From contig OU744726.1 in assembly GCA_916613615.1 (NCBI GenBank), forward strand, positions 18,107,515-18,171,514: a stretch of DNA of 64,000 nucleotides, read 5' to 3'. Each line of letters opens with the position of its first letter. Position 1 is the first letter of the stretch. A program made the position numbers and the translations under genes. The notes under the pieces are model-generated. The model was not told the DNA's origin and did not search any database. It worked only from the letters and a program-made list of their open reading frames with translations. Positions 15,501 to 30,500 of this stretch are shown here, one piece after another. This DNA is from Steromphala cineraria (taxonomy: Eukaryota; Mollusca; Gastropoda; Trochida; Trochidae).

Positions 15501-18500
15501 CATCCAGTTCTAGTCCTAGATTCTCCTGAAAGGCTTACACACGTGTTTGACAGTCCATCAAGGCCAATTACTCTAGAGAAAATATGCTTATGTTTCGATG
15601 AAACTATTGACATATTGACTCCTACCACATCAAAGCATTTTCAATTTAAATATTTATACGATTTCTGATAGTTTGGTTTCAGTTTCAGGATATCTTCAGA
15701 ATTTGGAGTTCTTAAATAATATATTTTTGATGCTTGATATCATAAAGTTATTAAACTTTAAAAGGCTTCTTATTTACTCAGGTTTGGTAACCGTAGTTAT
15801 CCGATAACTGTTTGTGGGTGTTTTAGTACTGAATGTTAATTGATGCAATGGATAGTCCTGTAATATGTTGTTGCTCTACCTTTACATTGATCTCCACCCC
15901 AGTTTCCCCTGCACCCGTTCTTACATCTTCCATCAACGTGGTTACATTGTCTGTAACCTCCAGCACAGTTCCCACATGTCTCACTGCATTTAGAACCGTA
16001 TTTACCCTTTTGACAAGCTATAAGATTGAAACAAAACCAGACAGAACTAGGATTGACGCGTCAATACTTAGGTCTTCAAGATTCCTGTTTGACCTTCACA
16101 TACTGTTTGACCTTCTCATGCATGTTTGACCTTCACATGCATGTTTGTTAAAGAGGTTTAAACCATACCGACCAAAACATCACTTTTTAATATGCAAAGT
16201 TTGACCCTTCCTCCTGACCGGAAGTGACTGTTCGCGAGCGATTTTATTCTTTTATCTTGAAGACCTTGCTCATGTCTAACTCTCATGCAAAAATCATTAA
16301 GTTCTAAGGTCTGGTTTTTAAGTTATCTGCCCTTGAAGTTTGCGATTTTGAGATTTTGGTCAACTTTGAAAGGTCACAGCACAAAAAGTATTAATGTTAG
16401 CACCATTAAACGACATAGCTTTTATGTACAATACTTCAGCTACATTCAGTATGAATTTCAGCTCTGTAGTGCAAGTATCTTCAGAGAAGAAGATTGTCAA
16501 AGGCGGGTGGGGTCGGAAATCGTCAAAAATGCACTAAAAGCAAGATGGCGGCCGAACCACGTGACCTACAAATTTGCCATGATTTCTCTAAGTGCATTTT
16601 GAAAAAAAAATCAATGTTAAATTTTCAATTTTGGATTCGATCTGGACCTTTAACGTACTGGTCGATTTTGCCCAAAAGCTTAGCATGTCGATTCCAGGGT
16701 AAGGGTTATCAGCATGCCAAGTTTCGTCACATTTGGAGTAGCCGTTTGAGCTGTAGCTCGTTCACAAAAAAAGTACAAATAATAAAAAAAAAAAAAAGAA
16801 CTTGAAGAAATTGGATAAAAACAATAGGTCTTCGAGACTTTGTCCCAGACTATAAACACCACAATCGGATAACAAATAGGTACATGACAAAATGAAGGAA
16901 ATACAGTGTTGGCACCAAAAGATGCTCTCTTATGTGAAAATGTGTTAAAACTGCGTCCTGCTTCCCTCAAACTCTTTGTAGAAGAAAATTTAACAAAGGC
17001 GACTCTTTTCTCATTTCTTCTTTTATTACAAATATTTGTTTTGTATGCAACATCGCTGTGGGTAACACGAAAATGCTTTAGATACTTTGTTCTCAGTGTC
17101 TCAGTAAGCAAACATGACCAAACTTTTCGTCACAAATATACAAATATCAATAACAACTAATCTTCATCTGCAACATAACATTTGATTTATTTCGAAATGT
17201 TAATGACAACTTAAAGTTTCAACTGTAAATGTTTACTATAGGAAAGTGTATAATGCATGGTATATAATGTTAGTGTAGGGTACATATAAAGTCGCTTGGG
17301 GAGATGACATGCACCTTTTGCAATGGTTTATTGAAAGTGATGAAGAAGATGTTTTCTTCTCTTACAGAAGATAATCTTGTATTTTATGAAGTGGTTTCTG
17401 TAACCTTGATCAGGTGAAAATATTTCCAAAATCTACCTTGACATAAAGGCTTGAGGAACCCTTCTTCACACCCATAAGAACAATTCCCATCTGTCTTGTT
17501 GCACACTTTGCTACCCATACATCGTCCACAGCTTTCAGAGCAGTTGTAGCCGTATCGTCCATCTTCACAGGCTAAAATAATATTTTAAATGCAATTTTCG
17601 TGATGGAAGTTTCTAAATCTTAAGTTTGGAGCACGAGAATGTCAAACCTACAATAATAATATGAAATTCAATTGGCTAAGAAATAAAAAAACCTTGTGTA
17701 ATTTGTCGACATGTTTTCTTTTCTTACAGAGGATAATCGTATATTTTAGGGAGTGGTTTCTGTAACCTTGATAAAATCGAAATATTTCCAAAATCTACCT
17801 TGACATAAAGGTTCGAGGAACCCTTCTTCACACCCAGAAGAACAATTCCCATCTTTCTTGTTGCATACTTCGCTACCCATACATCGTCCACAGGTATCAG
17901 AGCAGCTGTAGCCGTATCTTCCATCTTCACAGGCTAAAAGAATTTTTAAAATGCAAATTTCATGATAGAAGTTTCTAAATCTTACGTTTGGAGAAATATG
18001 ACCTCAAACCTACAATATGAAATGCAATCAGTAAAGAAATCAAAACACCATGTGTAATTGTTCAAGATGTTTTCTTCTCTTACAGAAGATAATCTTTTAT
18101 TATATAATAAGCAATGAAATATACGGTTAAACGGTTAGAATATAATCAATATTTTAAGAAAAGCAGTGGAAAGTCATATTTTCACTTCAGTGAAAATATA
18201 ATCCATATTTTCACTGCGGGGAGAAAAGTAGGACCGAAACTATTACCTCCCTTTTTAACCCAATTATCTCCCTTTGAGGAAATCGAACGCACGCCTCGCG
18301 TCACGGCGTTGTTTAGGATTGCAGAAAACAGACTCTTTACGATGTTTTCGGTATGTAACTGTTAAAATTTTGCAGTGCGAAAAGCCACCGAAACTCATAT
18401 CTTGTTGCTGTAGTTAATCATTGTGCATTTTATCGCAAAATATAATTAAGAAGCGAGGGATCTGTCACAACGACATAGCGCTTCACGCACTTTATCAGTT

Positions 18501-21500
18501 TGCGTCCAAACTGACTTTCTAAACCCAAAACATATTTTGGATCTGATTTTAATAAACATACATAAGTAACATGTTATTCCAGAACCATTTCGGATTAAAT
18601 ATCGAATTATTTCTATGGAACTAATTTTTACCGAGAAAGGATAAATGGAGTTGTTGGACTGTCATTCACCACAACAGCAAAACTCTGCCAACCGACTGCG
18701 TTTTATGATCTTAAAATTATATAATAAATAGACCATTTCATTGTTTTTGCAGAATATCATTTCTATCTAATTTCGTGAAAATATCACTTTCTCACTCCAC
18801 TCGATGAGAGAGAAATGATATTCGGCAAAAAGATTGAAATAGTCTTTATATATTTTATGGAGTGGTTTCTGTAACCTTGATAAAATAAAAACAAAAATCC
18901 AAAATCTACCTTGACATAACGGCTCGAGGAACCCTTCTTCACACTCAGAACATTTCCCATCTGTCTGGTTGCACACTTCTTTGTTCAGACATCGTCCACA
19001 GCTTTCCGAACAGTTGTAACCGTATCTTCCATTTTCACAGACTACAAGAATATTTAACATGCAAATTTCATGAAAGAAGTTTCTAAATCTTCGGTTTGGA
19101 GAAACATGACGTCAAATCTACAATATGAAATGCAATCGGTAAAGAAATCAAAACACCTTGTGTGATTTTGCGAGATCTTTTCTTCTCCCACAGAAGATAA
19201 TCTTGCATTTTAGGGAGTGGTTTCTGTAACTTTGATAAAATCCAAATATTTCCAAAATCTACCTTGACATAAAGGCTCGAGGAACCCTTCTTCACACCCA
19301 GAAGAACACTCCCCATCTGTCTTGTTGCACACGTCTTCGTTCAGACATCGTCCACAGCTATCAGAGCAGTTGTCGCCGTATCTTCCTTCTTCACAGGCTA
19401 AAAGAATATTTTAAATGAAAATTTCATGATAGAAGTTTCTAAATCTTTAGTTTGGAGCCAAAGGCTGTCAAACCTATGACATTTTTATGAACTGCAATTG
19501 GCAAAGAAAGAAGAACAACTTGCGTAATTTCCCTATATGTTTCCTTCTCTTAGTTTTATATGAGGAGAAGATAAATCTTAAGCGATAAAGATACCCCAAA
19601 TGAAGAGCAAAAAATAGTTCATCATTCATCAGTATCAGAAGTAGTATTGTGTGTGCACTACCTAACTTTCTGATAAACCTTGCCGCACTTTAAATATTTT
19701 AGAAATTAAATCCAAACAAAATGGTTCTATTTGATGATCGTCAATGATCTAAGTAAAGGATAACCTGCACAAGATTTGTAATTGCTACAAGTCCTATCCG
19801 CAAAGTGTCTCTATCTATGTATCCCCATAAAGTTTAATTTACTAATGTCTCGTTATCAATTGTGTGTTTTTGTGCACTGTGTTAGTTTACATACAAGAAA
19901 CTAACCTTGACAAATAGGCAAGAAGAATCCATACACACATCCACTTGGACACTCTCCTTCAATCTTCCCACAAACCTCTCCACCGAGACAATTCCCACAC
20001 TGCTTGGAGCAGTTGTAACCATAGGTGCCATCAGCACATGCTGCAAAGATAGAAAAATAATAAAACGGTACACATTTTGCTTCTAAAAGCTTATGATAGG
20101 TGGAAGTGGTAGAGCAAGGTACATAGGGTTCTACGAAAATATCACATGAGCCTTTCCTAATAATATTTGTTACATACTTCTTTTTGTTATAATTGAGAAT
20201 CATAGCAAGTTGATTTCTAGGGCCCTCAAAAATGATGCTAAGCATGGGCAGATTTTTTAAAATTCCCTTTGAGACTTGAACTTGTTTCAATTGATCTGTA
20301 ATGACAATGCAGACAAATTGCAAATTTTGTTAGACAGTTGTGCCAACGAATGTATTTTGGAAATAACCAGGTTCTTGTACACTGTAATAGAATAAAAGTC
20401 ACTAGAATAATGAGGTTGAATATAGAGTACATCATAACATTAACAACCTGTTTGAAAGATATGATCAATATTTCATAGCAAAACATGTCATTGGGACTTT
20501 GAGATAACAAAATAGCTGATTCATATGCTACATAAAACCAGGAAAGGGTCCTACGAAGTTTCAAGACCTCAATCAAGATTCTCCTCCAGGACTAACATAC
20601 GTGTTTGACAGTCCACTCCAGTCCGTCCATCCTGACATCCACTATGTACACACTCTCCTGTTGTCTTGTTACACACTTCATAGGGGTCTTTACATGAACA
20701 TTCTGTGCTGCACTGCTCTCCAAACCAGAAATCTTTGCATACTGAAACACGTTAATCAAGCAGCCATCAAAGCCAATTATCCAAGTGATGATGTTTTGAT
20801 GGAATGGTTGACATTTTGACCCCTGTCAAATGAAATAATTGTTTGATTAATAAGATATATTATATAAACGATTTTCTGATAGTATGGTTTTGAATATATT
20901 CAGAATTTGTTCGTCTTACACTATTTTGGATGTTTGATTTCACAAAGTTAGTGAAATGTTATAGTCATCTGGCTTATTGCATGTTGACTATTTTAAAAAC
21001 CTATATTCATAAAATTAATGTTTTCAATTTTGAGGAACTGAATTATTATTGTTACGTAGATTGAAATGAATACTTGAATCGATTGAAATGAATGAAGTTC
21101 ACCTTTACATTGATCTCCATCCCAGTTTCCCCTGCACCCGTTCTTACATCTTCCATTAACATGGTTACATTGTACGTATCCTCCAGCACAGTTCCCACAT
21201 GTCTTCCTGCATCTTAATCCGTATTTACCCTGAGGGCAAGCTTTAAGATTGAAATAGAACGTAAAGAATTATAAATTCCGCTAATCAGAACTTTGTTATT
21301 GATCATTTTGAAAGAAACAATTCTTTGTTTTAACATTCCGTATGGTCTTGAGGCAACTTTCAAGACTGTCAGTACAATATTGGGATAATTGATAGGGAAG
21401 ACAATACAGATACATGTAAGCATGAATAAGTTAAGACAGTTTGAGACGCCGTGAATTCTTCTCAGAAATTAAAAAACTGCGTCCCGCCTCCATCGAAATA

Positions 21501-24500
21501 ATTTGTAGAACTCCATTTTCGGGAACATGAGAGAATCAAACATACGCCACTCTTTTGTTATTTATATATTATGTATGTACATCTATATATACTTACATAC
21601 ATGACTAGACTCTGGTGTAAACACGGAAATGCTTTCAGCAACTAAGATCACAGAGTCTATTAAGCAAAGTTAAAATTAACAATATGTGTCCTTCTGTGCA
21701 ATATAACTAATACAAACCGGATTTATTCCGAATTACAACAATTCGTCGTTCTGATACTTGATTCACCACCATAAACATCAAAAACATAGTTACGATTATA
21801 AACTCATTTTCATCACATACTCTGTTGACACCCCTGATATTGCATTGATTTATTGCACATATTTTTAAGTTAGAGAAAACACTTCTACAACTGAATGAAC
21901 CTCATGTCCCTTGTTCCGTTTACAACCAAGAACCTTCTGTGCGTAGCGCAATTGATCCCATCAGTTAAACAAGACTTATGACGATAACTGCCAACTACTA
22001 TCCCAATTGAGCTGTCTCTTTGAATAGGCATTACATTGTGATATGTAAGACACATTTATTTAGACAATTATCATATCTCATGTTATGAATTCGTTAAGTG
22101 CAAGACAAACAAATATAACAATGAATGGGGAAGTAGGTTTGTCTCTTGAGAATCGTACATGTGGAAACTAAAATATGACTGCAAAATCAAGTTTCAAATA
22201 TTATATAAACATCACCTGTAAATTAACTAAAACTATTGTAAATATGTGGTGATTTTGTACATATGAAATAAAAAACTGGTTTATCTTTAAATGGCCACAT
22301 ATGGTAAGTAAACAACTTCAATGCAAAATGAAAAACAAAAGAGGCACACGCAATTTGTGTATGTTTATTCATCGATAATGTGATTGTTTTAAGAAAATAT
22401 AGAAGTTAAGAGGTTTTCATGAAGAAATATGAAAATGTTATAAAATTAGTTTAATTTTGGGTAATTATTACATGAATTCACTTTCACATTGACATCAGAC
22501 TAGTCTTGCTTACATCAAGAGTTCTCTAACCCATTGATTCAAACAAAGTGATGAGGCATGGTTTACCCCAAAATTGTTGTAATTTCAAGACCAATTTTGT
22601 TGTTAGTTACAATAATATTTCCACTAAGTATTTCCAATAATGTTTATGTTTGATTTTGTTATTCCTTTATATCTACACAAAAGTGATACACCCCAAGTAT
22701 AAAGAACACAAAAATGCATAGCAAAGGCTACGACAACATCACGTCAACGTTACTGCCTGTAGCTAGTGGCACAAAGCCAACTATGTGGAGAACTTCTGTG
22801 GTGATGGTTGATTTATAACTGACACAATCCTTATTGTAAAGAATGAAAAGGATGGAACAATTTTCATAGTCTTGCGGCGCTACAGTATTATACAACGTGT
22901 ACTTATCATGGCTCTGTTAACTTTCAAAAATAACATTTACAAATAACGGACACTAGAAATCTAAAGTTTTATAAAGTAAGTTATACTTTCAATTGACAAG
23001 AAAAAAACGCAATTTGAATGTGATAACACAATTGTCTACTCACGAGTCTGACATCCCTTTCCTTTATATCCCTTTACACATCCACTCTGACAATGACCCG
23101 TCACTTTATCACACACTTCATCCGGGTTCTTACAGTTACACAGTGAACTGCACTGCTCGCCAAATACACCGTCAGCACACTCTGGAGACAGTATTGAGAA
23201 ACGGTCAAACTCAGTTCATATTGCATTGTTGGGTTATTATGATGGATAAAACTGAATTTGCCTCGTGTCCCTTGTTCCATTTACAATCAAGAACATTTAA
23301 GTGTTGAATTTTCATAATTTACAGTTTTATGTAATAATTTTGTTTAAAAACAGCGATGTGGTTAATTTTTTGCAGGCAATGTCCTTGATTTTTTGTATCA
23401 CTTTACAATAATGGGACTTATCATCTGAAAGTCGTTTTTGAGTGGAATTCCGTTTTTGCAATTTTGATTTCTACTTGTTAACACCTCAGATCAAGTGGTT
23501 AAATTATTGATATAAGTATTTCTTTTCCATAACTTTTGTAGAAACGACCAATTAAGGAGATGATCCTATTTTACTTGCAGTTCAAGAGCACAATATTATT
23601 TCTTGGTCAAATAAAATATAAAAGATTTCACTGTAAAACTTCGAACAGTCTTAACTTACCATAAATCTCTACTTCACAAAGATTCAGGATCAACTTCTCC
23701 TGGTATGCTCTTATAAGAACATTACTTCCATTCACTGGAGCTGTACAGTGTATTGATAGAGGAGGATCCAGAGAGTTGCCAGGAGACCAGGTGTAACAAG
23801 GCTTACCATCAACAGTTACCTTGAAACCTTCCAATCTTTCTTTATCTGTTATAGAAATGAAATTATTTTCAAGGATGTTTCAATTAGAATTGATTTACTT
23901 TTTTGTTATCGTGTGATGTTTTACCAGATCAGATTATTCTTTTCATCTCTTTCTGTCTGCATTGATTTTGTTCATAATTTGTCTTATAAAGACATTACTT
24001 CCATTTACTGGAGCTGTACAGTGTATTGATAGAGGTGGGTCCAGAGAGTCGCCAGGAGACCAGGTGTTACAAGGCTTACCATCAAGTGTTACCTTGAAAC
24101 CGTCCATTCTCTATTTTGTTTCTGTTAACAGTTGTAAATAATCTGTCCTAGCTTATATGTACTGTCAAGTCTGACAATCAAGCTTGAAAAATATTTGTAG
24201 TTAAATGACCGGAGGCATACAGCTGCATACCAAGGTTTCTTCACATTATAATGTATCTGCACTAGCATTGTGTGAAAACCATTTAAGTTAGTTTCATGTA
24301 AACAACACATCTGGAACAATTGTTTTCCATAAGACGTATGGAAGATCTAAACGTTCATTTAAGCATACGACAAGAATATTTTGACCACTTTCTACAGTAA
24401 GCGATAAGATGTCAGCAGTGTTTTAACAATGTGTTAAGTATACTCGCTAGACTTGACATATACCTTCTTTAATGTACGTTTTAATGTGGTAACTTATTCA

Positions 24501-27500
24501 CATTATGAGAAAAAAATCGAACATATACTTTACTTTGCGAGGTAGTTATCACAGCAGATAACGATTCAGCAACCTTTAACTAAGACTTATATATAAAACT
24601 GCTGATATCCGAGTTTACATATCCTTTCAATCAAATTTGTATACTCAATTTTATAAATTATCCAAATTGTTTTAATGGTTCCATTGTAGCAAATACTAAA
24701 TGATCAACTCTTTTAAAGGTACCTTTAACACACAAGCTGATTATAGACTGCTGTCAAAAAGAAACTTTACCACATTTTGTAATCATGTTGATTTAAAAAA
24801 ACTCATCGAAAATGCACCCAAGAACCAAATGACTTTAGGTTTTTCTTAACTTCTTGGTGGTTTCAACCTGACAACAATTTCTGTAACCTGACGGTAAAAG
24901 AGTCCATGCAATATACATGCTTAGTGGGAAGGCAATTCCTGGGTATAAGTGGATCTACTGGTTTAGTTACAGTAAAAATCTTAAAATACCGTTGGAGATC
25001 ATATTTTGACAAACGTGACAAGAAATTCCATTATGCATGGCAATTGACGAGATCAAATATATGTTTGTTTTGTTGTAAATACCTGCTACGAAAATACTAC
25101 TTTTTTACAGGATTATTGTCCTGTAATCCTGTAAATGCAATCATTTTATTAGTCAAACAGTATATTTACAGATGCAGTATTAATGGTTTTACACCAAAGC
25201 TGGAATATCTTAAAAATTAAATTGTACGTTACGATAATTCAACAAGATATATGATTTTATCTACAGAAACTGAAGAAATGTTTCAATATTGGTCAACCTT
25301 GCATTTATTATTTAGAAATTATCCTATTTAGTTAGTGAACTAGCCAATAGTGAATTACGTATACAACAACATGTATTTGCCTGTATTAAAGATTTGGAAA
25401 ATAAAAAAAAATAAAAAAATACTACTTTTACTTTTCTTATTGGTCATACCGAATGATTAAGAATAGAAATATGACCTCATGGACCTTAAAAAAGTAATGC
25501 ATGAAAACAAATTGTTTGCTTGTGTGGGTAAGGATACTATAAGCCAAGGTAGCGTTATGTATGATATGAACATGTTAACTAAGAGACGGGCCAATAGCGC
25601 TTGTTATGGTTAGCACACGTGTATCATAAGTTGCTGTGAACGTTTTAATGCCTCAAAACGCGTTTCTTACTTGAACTTGGAGAGTAGATCTTGATGTAGT
25701 ATATCTGCTGTATCTGACCAAGATCCACTCTCCACCAGGCCTGTCTCTGTCCCACATCTGTGTGTGTACAAGTCCCGGACCAGTAGTCAGTGCTTCTTAT
25801 TCCATTAACAGCCAGGGAGGAGTCCTTCCGTCCACATGTAGCTAGTTTGGTAGCATTGTCGGCCCATCTACAGTCATCTATTGTACTGCTTTGGTAGGTG
25901 TCTCTACCCAGTGCCAGGTTATCTGAAGTTATATAGGGATTCTCATATGAATTATGATAACCATATTTTCCTTTTGTGTAAAACACGTTTCCATTTGGAA
26001 TGAATCTCAAAATGTGTTTTTCCACACGGTTATAAACTGTTTGAAATCCGTTAGTTAAACTAGCGTAATTTGCGAAGCCAGTTGTACATGTACAAAACTT
26101 CCATTTACTACTTTCAAACAGGTAAAAACTACAGTATATGGACAAACACATTACGAAAATCATTTCATAGATTCTGAAGTGTAAATTTCATATGAAAATG
26201 AAAATTGCAATAAAATACAAAAGCAAATTACAGTTGAACAACTGTTTGACCTTATGTGGCCGTGAGCTCCGCCGACATTGGTGCTGCTTCCATCGTGTGA
26301 GTTTAAAAGGTAGAAAAGTCTGTGAAAAGACTCTTACTCATGTTAATGATATACTTTATATTTTTCTAATTATATATATATAAATATAATATACAGACAT
26401 TTCAAAATCAATCTTTACATTCTATAATGAAAATATAATCATATCTAAAATTTTCAAAAAGTATATTGTGAAAACAGGTTGTTATGGTGCAATACTACAT
26501 TGTAAAATACTCCTTTAATGAACTACGTGAACAGCAAGCAGGATTATGCATAAATATCTATTTTGTATGACCTCTACTCTAGCTGTAAGTATAACATATC
26601 ACAAAACATTGTTAGATCGGAAGGAGGCATAGCGTTAACATCTAATAGTGAAGTGACAGGTTTATTTGCATTTGGGAACACTGATCCATATTGCTAATAC
26701 AAAAAAGACTGTACACAGTGCGCATAGATATCATTTAATTATCAATGAACAGACAGATTTCTTTTCAAATACAAAGATAGAAACTTAATGAGCCTTATAT
26801 TAAACGCTATCACTAAACCATTTATAAAGTAAATGTAAATACAAAATTAGCTATAACGACTGCAGTACCGTTCCGCGAGAGTGTAAGCCAAATAATGATT
26901 AAAAAGCTAGTAACAACAACAGCGCGTGGGTCATGCTTTGCACGTGCACTACATTATGAAAAAGGTTTTGGCTTTCGGAGAAGGCGACATCATCACTGAC
27001 GTACAATGGAAGGTGAGGACGTAGGCAGCATTTCTCTACAGAAATGGATGATGCGCCAAATTTAAAGGGAATTTTCTCTCCTCTATTTGAAAATAACATA
27101 CCTTTAGAATTTGGAAGTAGTTCTACAAAAAAGGGTCCATAGTGAAGTAAATAACATAAACGATATGGCAGAAGAAGGTTGACCTAAATTCATTGTATCT
27201 TGAACAACCAATCAACGTGGACTGTACTTTTTACCATTTCATACTTAATCGCCGCTGCAATTCGTTTATTTAACAATTCGTTTATTTAACGTTAATTCCA
27301 GGCTGCTTTTATAAAAATTTCGTTTTCGGTGGCATATTGGGGACATATATCTTTTGTAATCTTTATCACCGTTGTATTGACTAGAGTAGAGCATTGAATG
27401 GTCTTTGGAAGGAACTGCAATTAGTTTGCAACTTTCTCTCTACATTGCATATATTTTCGGTCCAGATGAAGAAGGCAGAATTTCATTTACTAAGATGTTT

Positions 27501-30500
27501 TAGTTTTACATGTACTTAATGTTTTACCCATGAGGAAGTTATCTACTACAGTAAGCATTCAACAGTCTATATTGACACTATAGTCATAGCTTCTTGATAT
27601 TTCAAGAATACATTAAATTGATGTTCAATTACTTTTTCAAGAAGAAAATTAAAATCTATTTTGTTGCCTATTTTTTTGCATTTCTCTTGGTATTGGAATG
27701 AACATGTTAGATGTTTTGAATAAACGACCATACCGGAGCGGTATTGATATAGGTATCTGCTTGTTTACCAATCCGGTTACTTCTTTTATTTGGGAAATAC
27801 ATATTTTTAAACCATAAACGACCATAATTTATCACGGACTGTCTAACAGTACATTTGTCTAAATGGTTATTAATGTAACTTAACATGATCCTGGATGATA
27901 AATAGAATCTCATCTTCGTGTCTTCTAAAAACAAATATATCAACACTCGATAAAAGTTAAATATCCTTGCCAAGCCTCGGATATTTGTTACTTTTATCAA
28001 CTTGTGTTATTGATATATTTGATATCAGAAGACACTTGGATGAGATTCTCTACTTAGGCTCCTTCTACATTCTCTACATGATACACTTTAACATAACACT
28101 CTTACTCTTTGCAGGTATTTTGTGGATCTAAAAACATGTGGCCTATCCAGGAGAAAACAAAATTTCCGTAAACGAAAAAGATGCATATGGGTAAATCGTT
28201 TATGTGAAGATAGACGTGTTTCTTTCAACTCTACGCCAAGACGAAGAAATGGTCAGCAGTAGTCAAAACCATGTCATTTGGCTGTAACGACTACATCAAA
28301 CGAAGACGAGGCACCCGACAATACCAATAAATAAAAAAATGTAAAACCCGAATAAAAGTTGTTATCAATGTTTTTCGTTATTTGATATTAAAGGTATTTG
28401 TCAAACCGTTACAGTTACATAGATCGTGATACATACTGTTTTAGTCTGCCATGAGAAGGGTTAAAGGAAGGTTATTCCGGCTGATATTTGGGTGTAGTAT
28501 AACTTTAAATTAAGTTAGTTTTACTACGGGTCTAAACAGTAGACTCGTGGTATAATTACTACTTGCCCTTAAAGGGGCAGTAGCACGTTTGAGGGGGAAT
28601 TTAAGGTGATGTCAGGGAATTGGAAATAATGGTTCCAGTTGAAAGTCAATGTATTTAAACTATATGGAGCAGTAATAATTCAAATATGTTACGTAAAGTT
28701 TAGCCATGCGATTCCTTATTCTTACACAAAATGAATTAAATGTGTTCACAAAAAATTGCCACCAAAACATTTAATATGAATCTTCATACTTTGTCCTCTG
28801 ACTTTGGATGATTGGCTTGTGTAATGAGATTTTTGACACTGTCAAAATAATACATTTAACATTAACTTACAATTATCAGTGAAAATTTTAAAATATAAAA
28901 TTATCCAAAAAAACGTGCTACTGCCCCTTTAACACGTTATTGCTTTAATTTTAGTTGAATGTTATGTTATGGAAATGGCATGGTCAATGTTCATTATCAA
29001 TAATATAGGATGTTTGCTCGCTGGATTTGCCCAAAGGCAAATCACAAGGGCAAACATCCTTTATTATTTATCAAACCAACTGAACACGTCTTATCTATTT
29101 TATAAACCGCCAACAAGTTATATTAACAGATAACGTGAAAGCATGGGAAAGATCAGAGGCGGCTGTAAAATATCAAATAACCCGAACTCTGACCTTTAAT
29201 AGTTTAATAGTAATATCGGTCGGGAGTGTGAAGTCTGCGGGTTCGAAACAATATATCGCCAAAAACATTTCAGTGTCTATTAGATTTGTTATATTTTTCA
29301 AAAGTTAATCAGTCGACAATTTGACTTTAACAAAAATCATCAATTACATTATTCGGAAATAATTTGTTGAAGAGAGATATATTAATAAAACCTTGCAGTG
29401 TGATTATGTTGATAATAACCTTCATCTGAGGGAATATTACTTGAATAATTCCCTTGCCGTTGAAGGAAATTAAGATATGTAATGAACTCAAAGAACAATG
29501 GAGTGAGGTTCATAATTTTAAGAACCTATTTATATATATCTGTCTTTTAAATTTCTGGATATAATCTTGCACAACAACTGACTTTGGGAGCAATTAATGT
29601 TGAACTTCCTGTTTATACTTATCATCAATTTATCATTTTAGTTAGGTGACGGTTCAGGACATGAAGGGTTTCGGTCTTGACTATGTTTGTAACGGGTTTG
29701 ACATTAATTCTTGATCATCCAAAACCAGATTCGTTTGATTTCATTTCTATATTAACAACTGTCAAAGATACTTTAAATGATAAACTGGTTTGAGCTCATA
29801 TAAAACATCAACAAAAAATTTCATTAATGAAAATTTTAGAGCAATATTCTTTACGGTAACGGTTTTGACATCTGTGGTAACGGGTTTGACATACATTGTC
29901 ACTGTTGTACTATATGTACTAAATCAAACACAATGAGGTTTTTCTTGGGTACAAATTGCATTTTTAGCTCTTATATTCATTGACCACAACAATAGTTTAA
30001 ACTTCCATGTTATTCATAGATATTCTGTGTTTTTGTTGTTTGTTTCAAAACCGTTACCTTAACATTCAATACCTTTAACCGTCCTTCTAGTTGAGCTCTG
30101 TTCATCATTAAACGATGAAACTCAGAGACTTTTTTGTCCAACTACATTGTGTAGCTTATATATTCACTGATCACAACAGAAAATAGTAAGTATTTCTTTG
30201 TTCTTTATATATTTCTGTTTATATGTTGAATATTTTCAAAACCGTTACCAAATGAGTCAATATCGTTACCATTTTGTTTCAGTTGAGCTACATTACATTA
30301 CCTTACAATAATCAAAAGGCTGTTTTGTACATGTACTTAATAAACCTCACATATTCATTGAACACAAAATGAAATAATATAAATTTATATGTTCTTCATA
30401 AAAAAATGTAGTTACCAGTTCCCAGTTTATTTCAATTAAGACCTGTTCTTTCATTTAATCACAAAATAATTTAGTTTTGTTTTGAACAATTACATTATAT

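Larger units (their letters stand above)
13179..19397 (-). repeat. Tandem exon-plus-intron duplication of EGF units
   Basis: Units of about 350-360 bp repeat, each holding one RYGYNCS-type EGF exon plus its intron. Exon starts lie at 19397, 19041, 17933, 17571, 14317, 13966, 13605 (dead) and 13310. The introns share landmarks such as GGGAGTGGTTTCTGTAACC just before each donor. A larger block covering exons 6-7 is also duplicated at 15520-16017. Confidence 0.85.

Noticed and set aside
16285..16805. Two overlapping ORFs of over 100 codons on plus
   Set aside because: They lie within a retrotransposon-like stretch ending in an A tract, with no domain and low-complexity ends.
25645..26163. 172-aa ORF as a complete lectin protein
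   Set aside because: Only 25671-25922 has lectin similarity and splice sites. The upstream part is translated intron.
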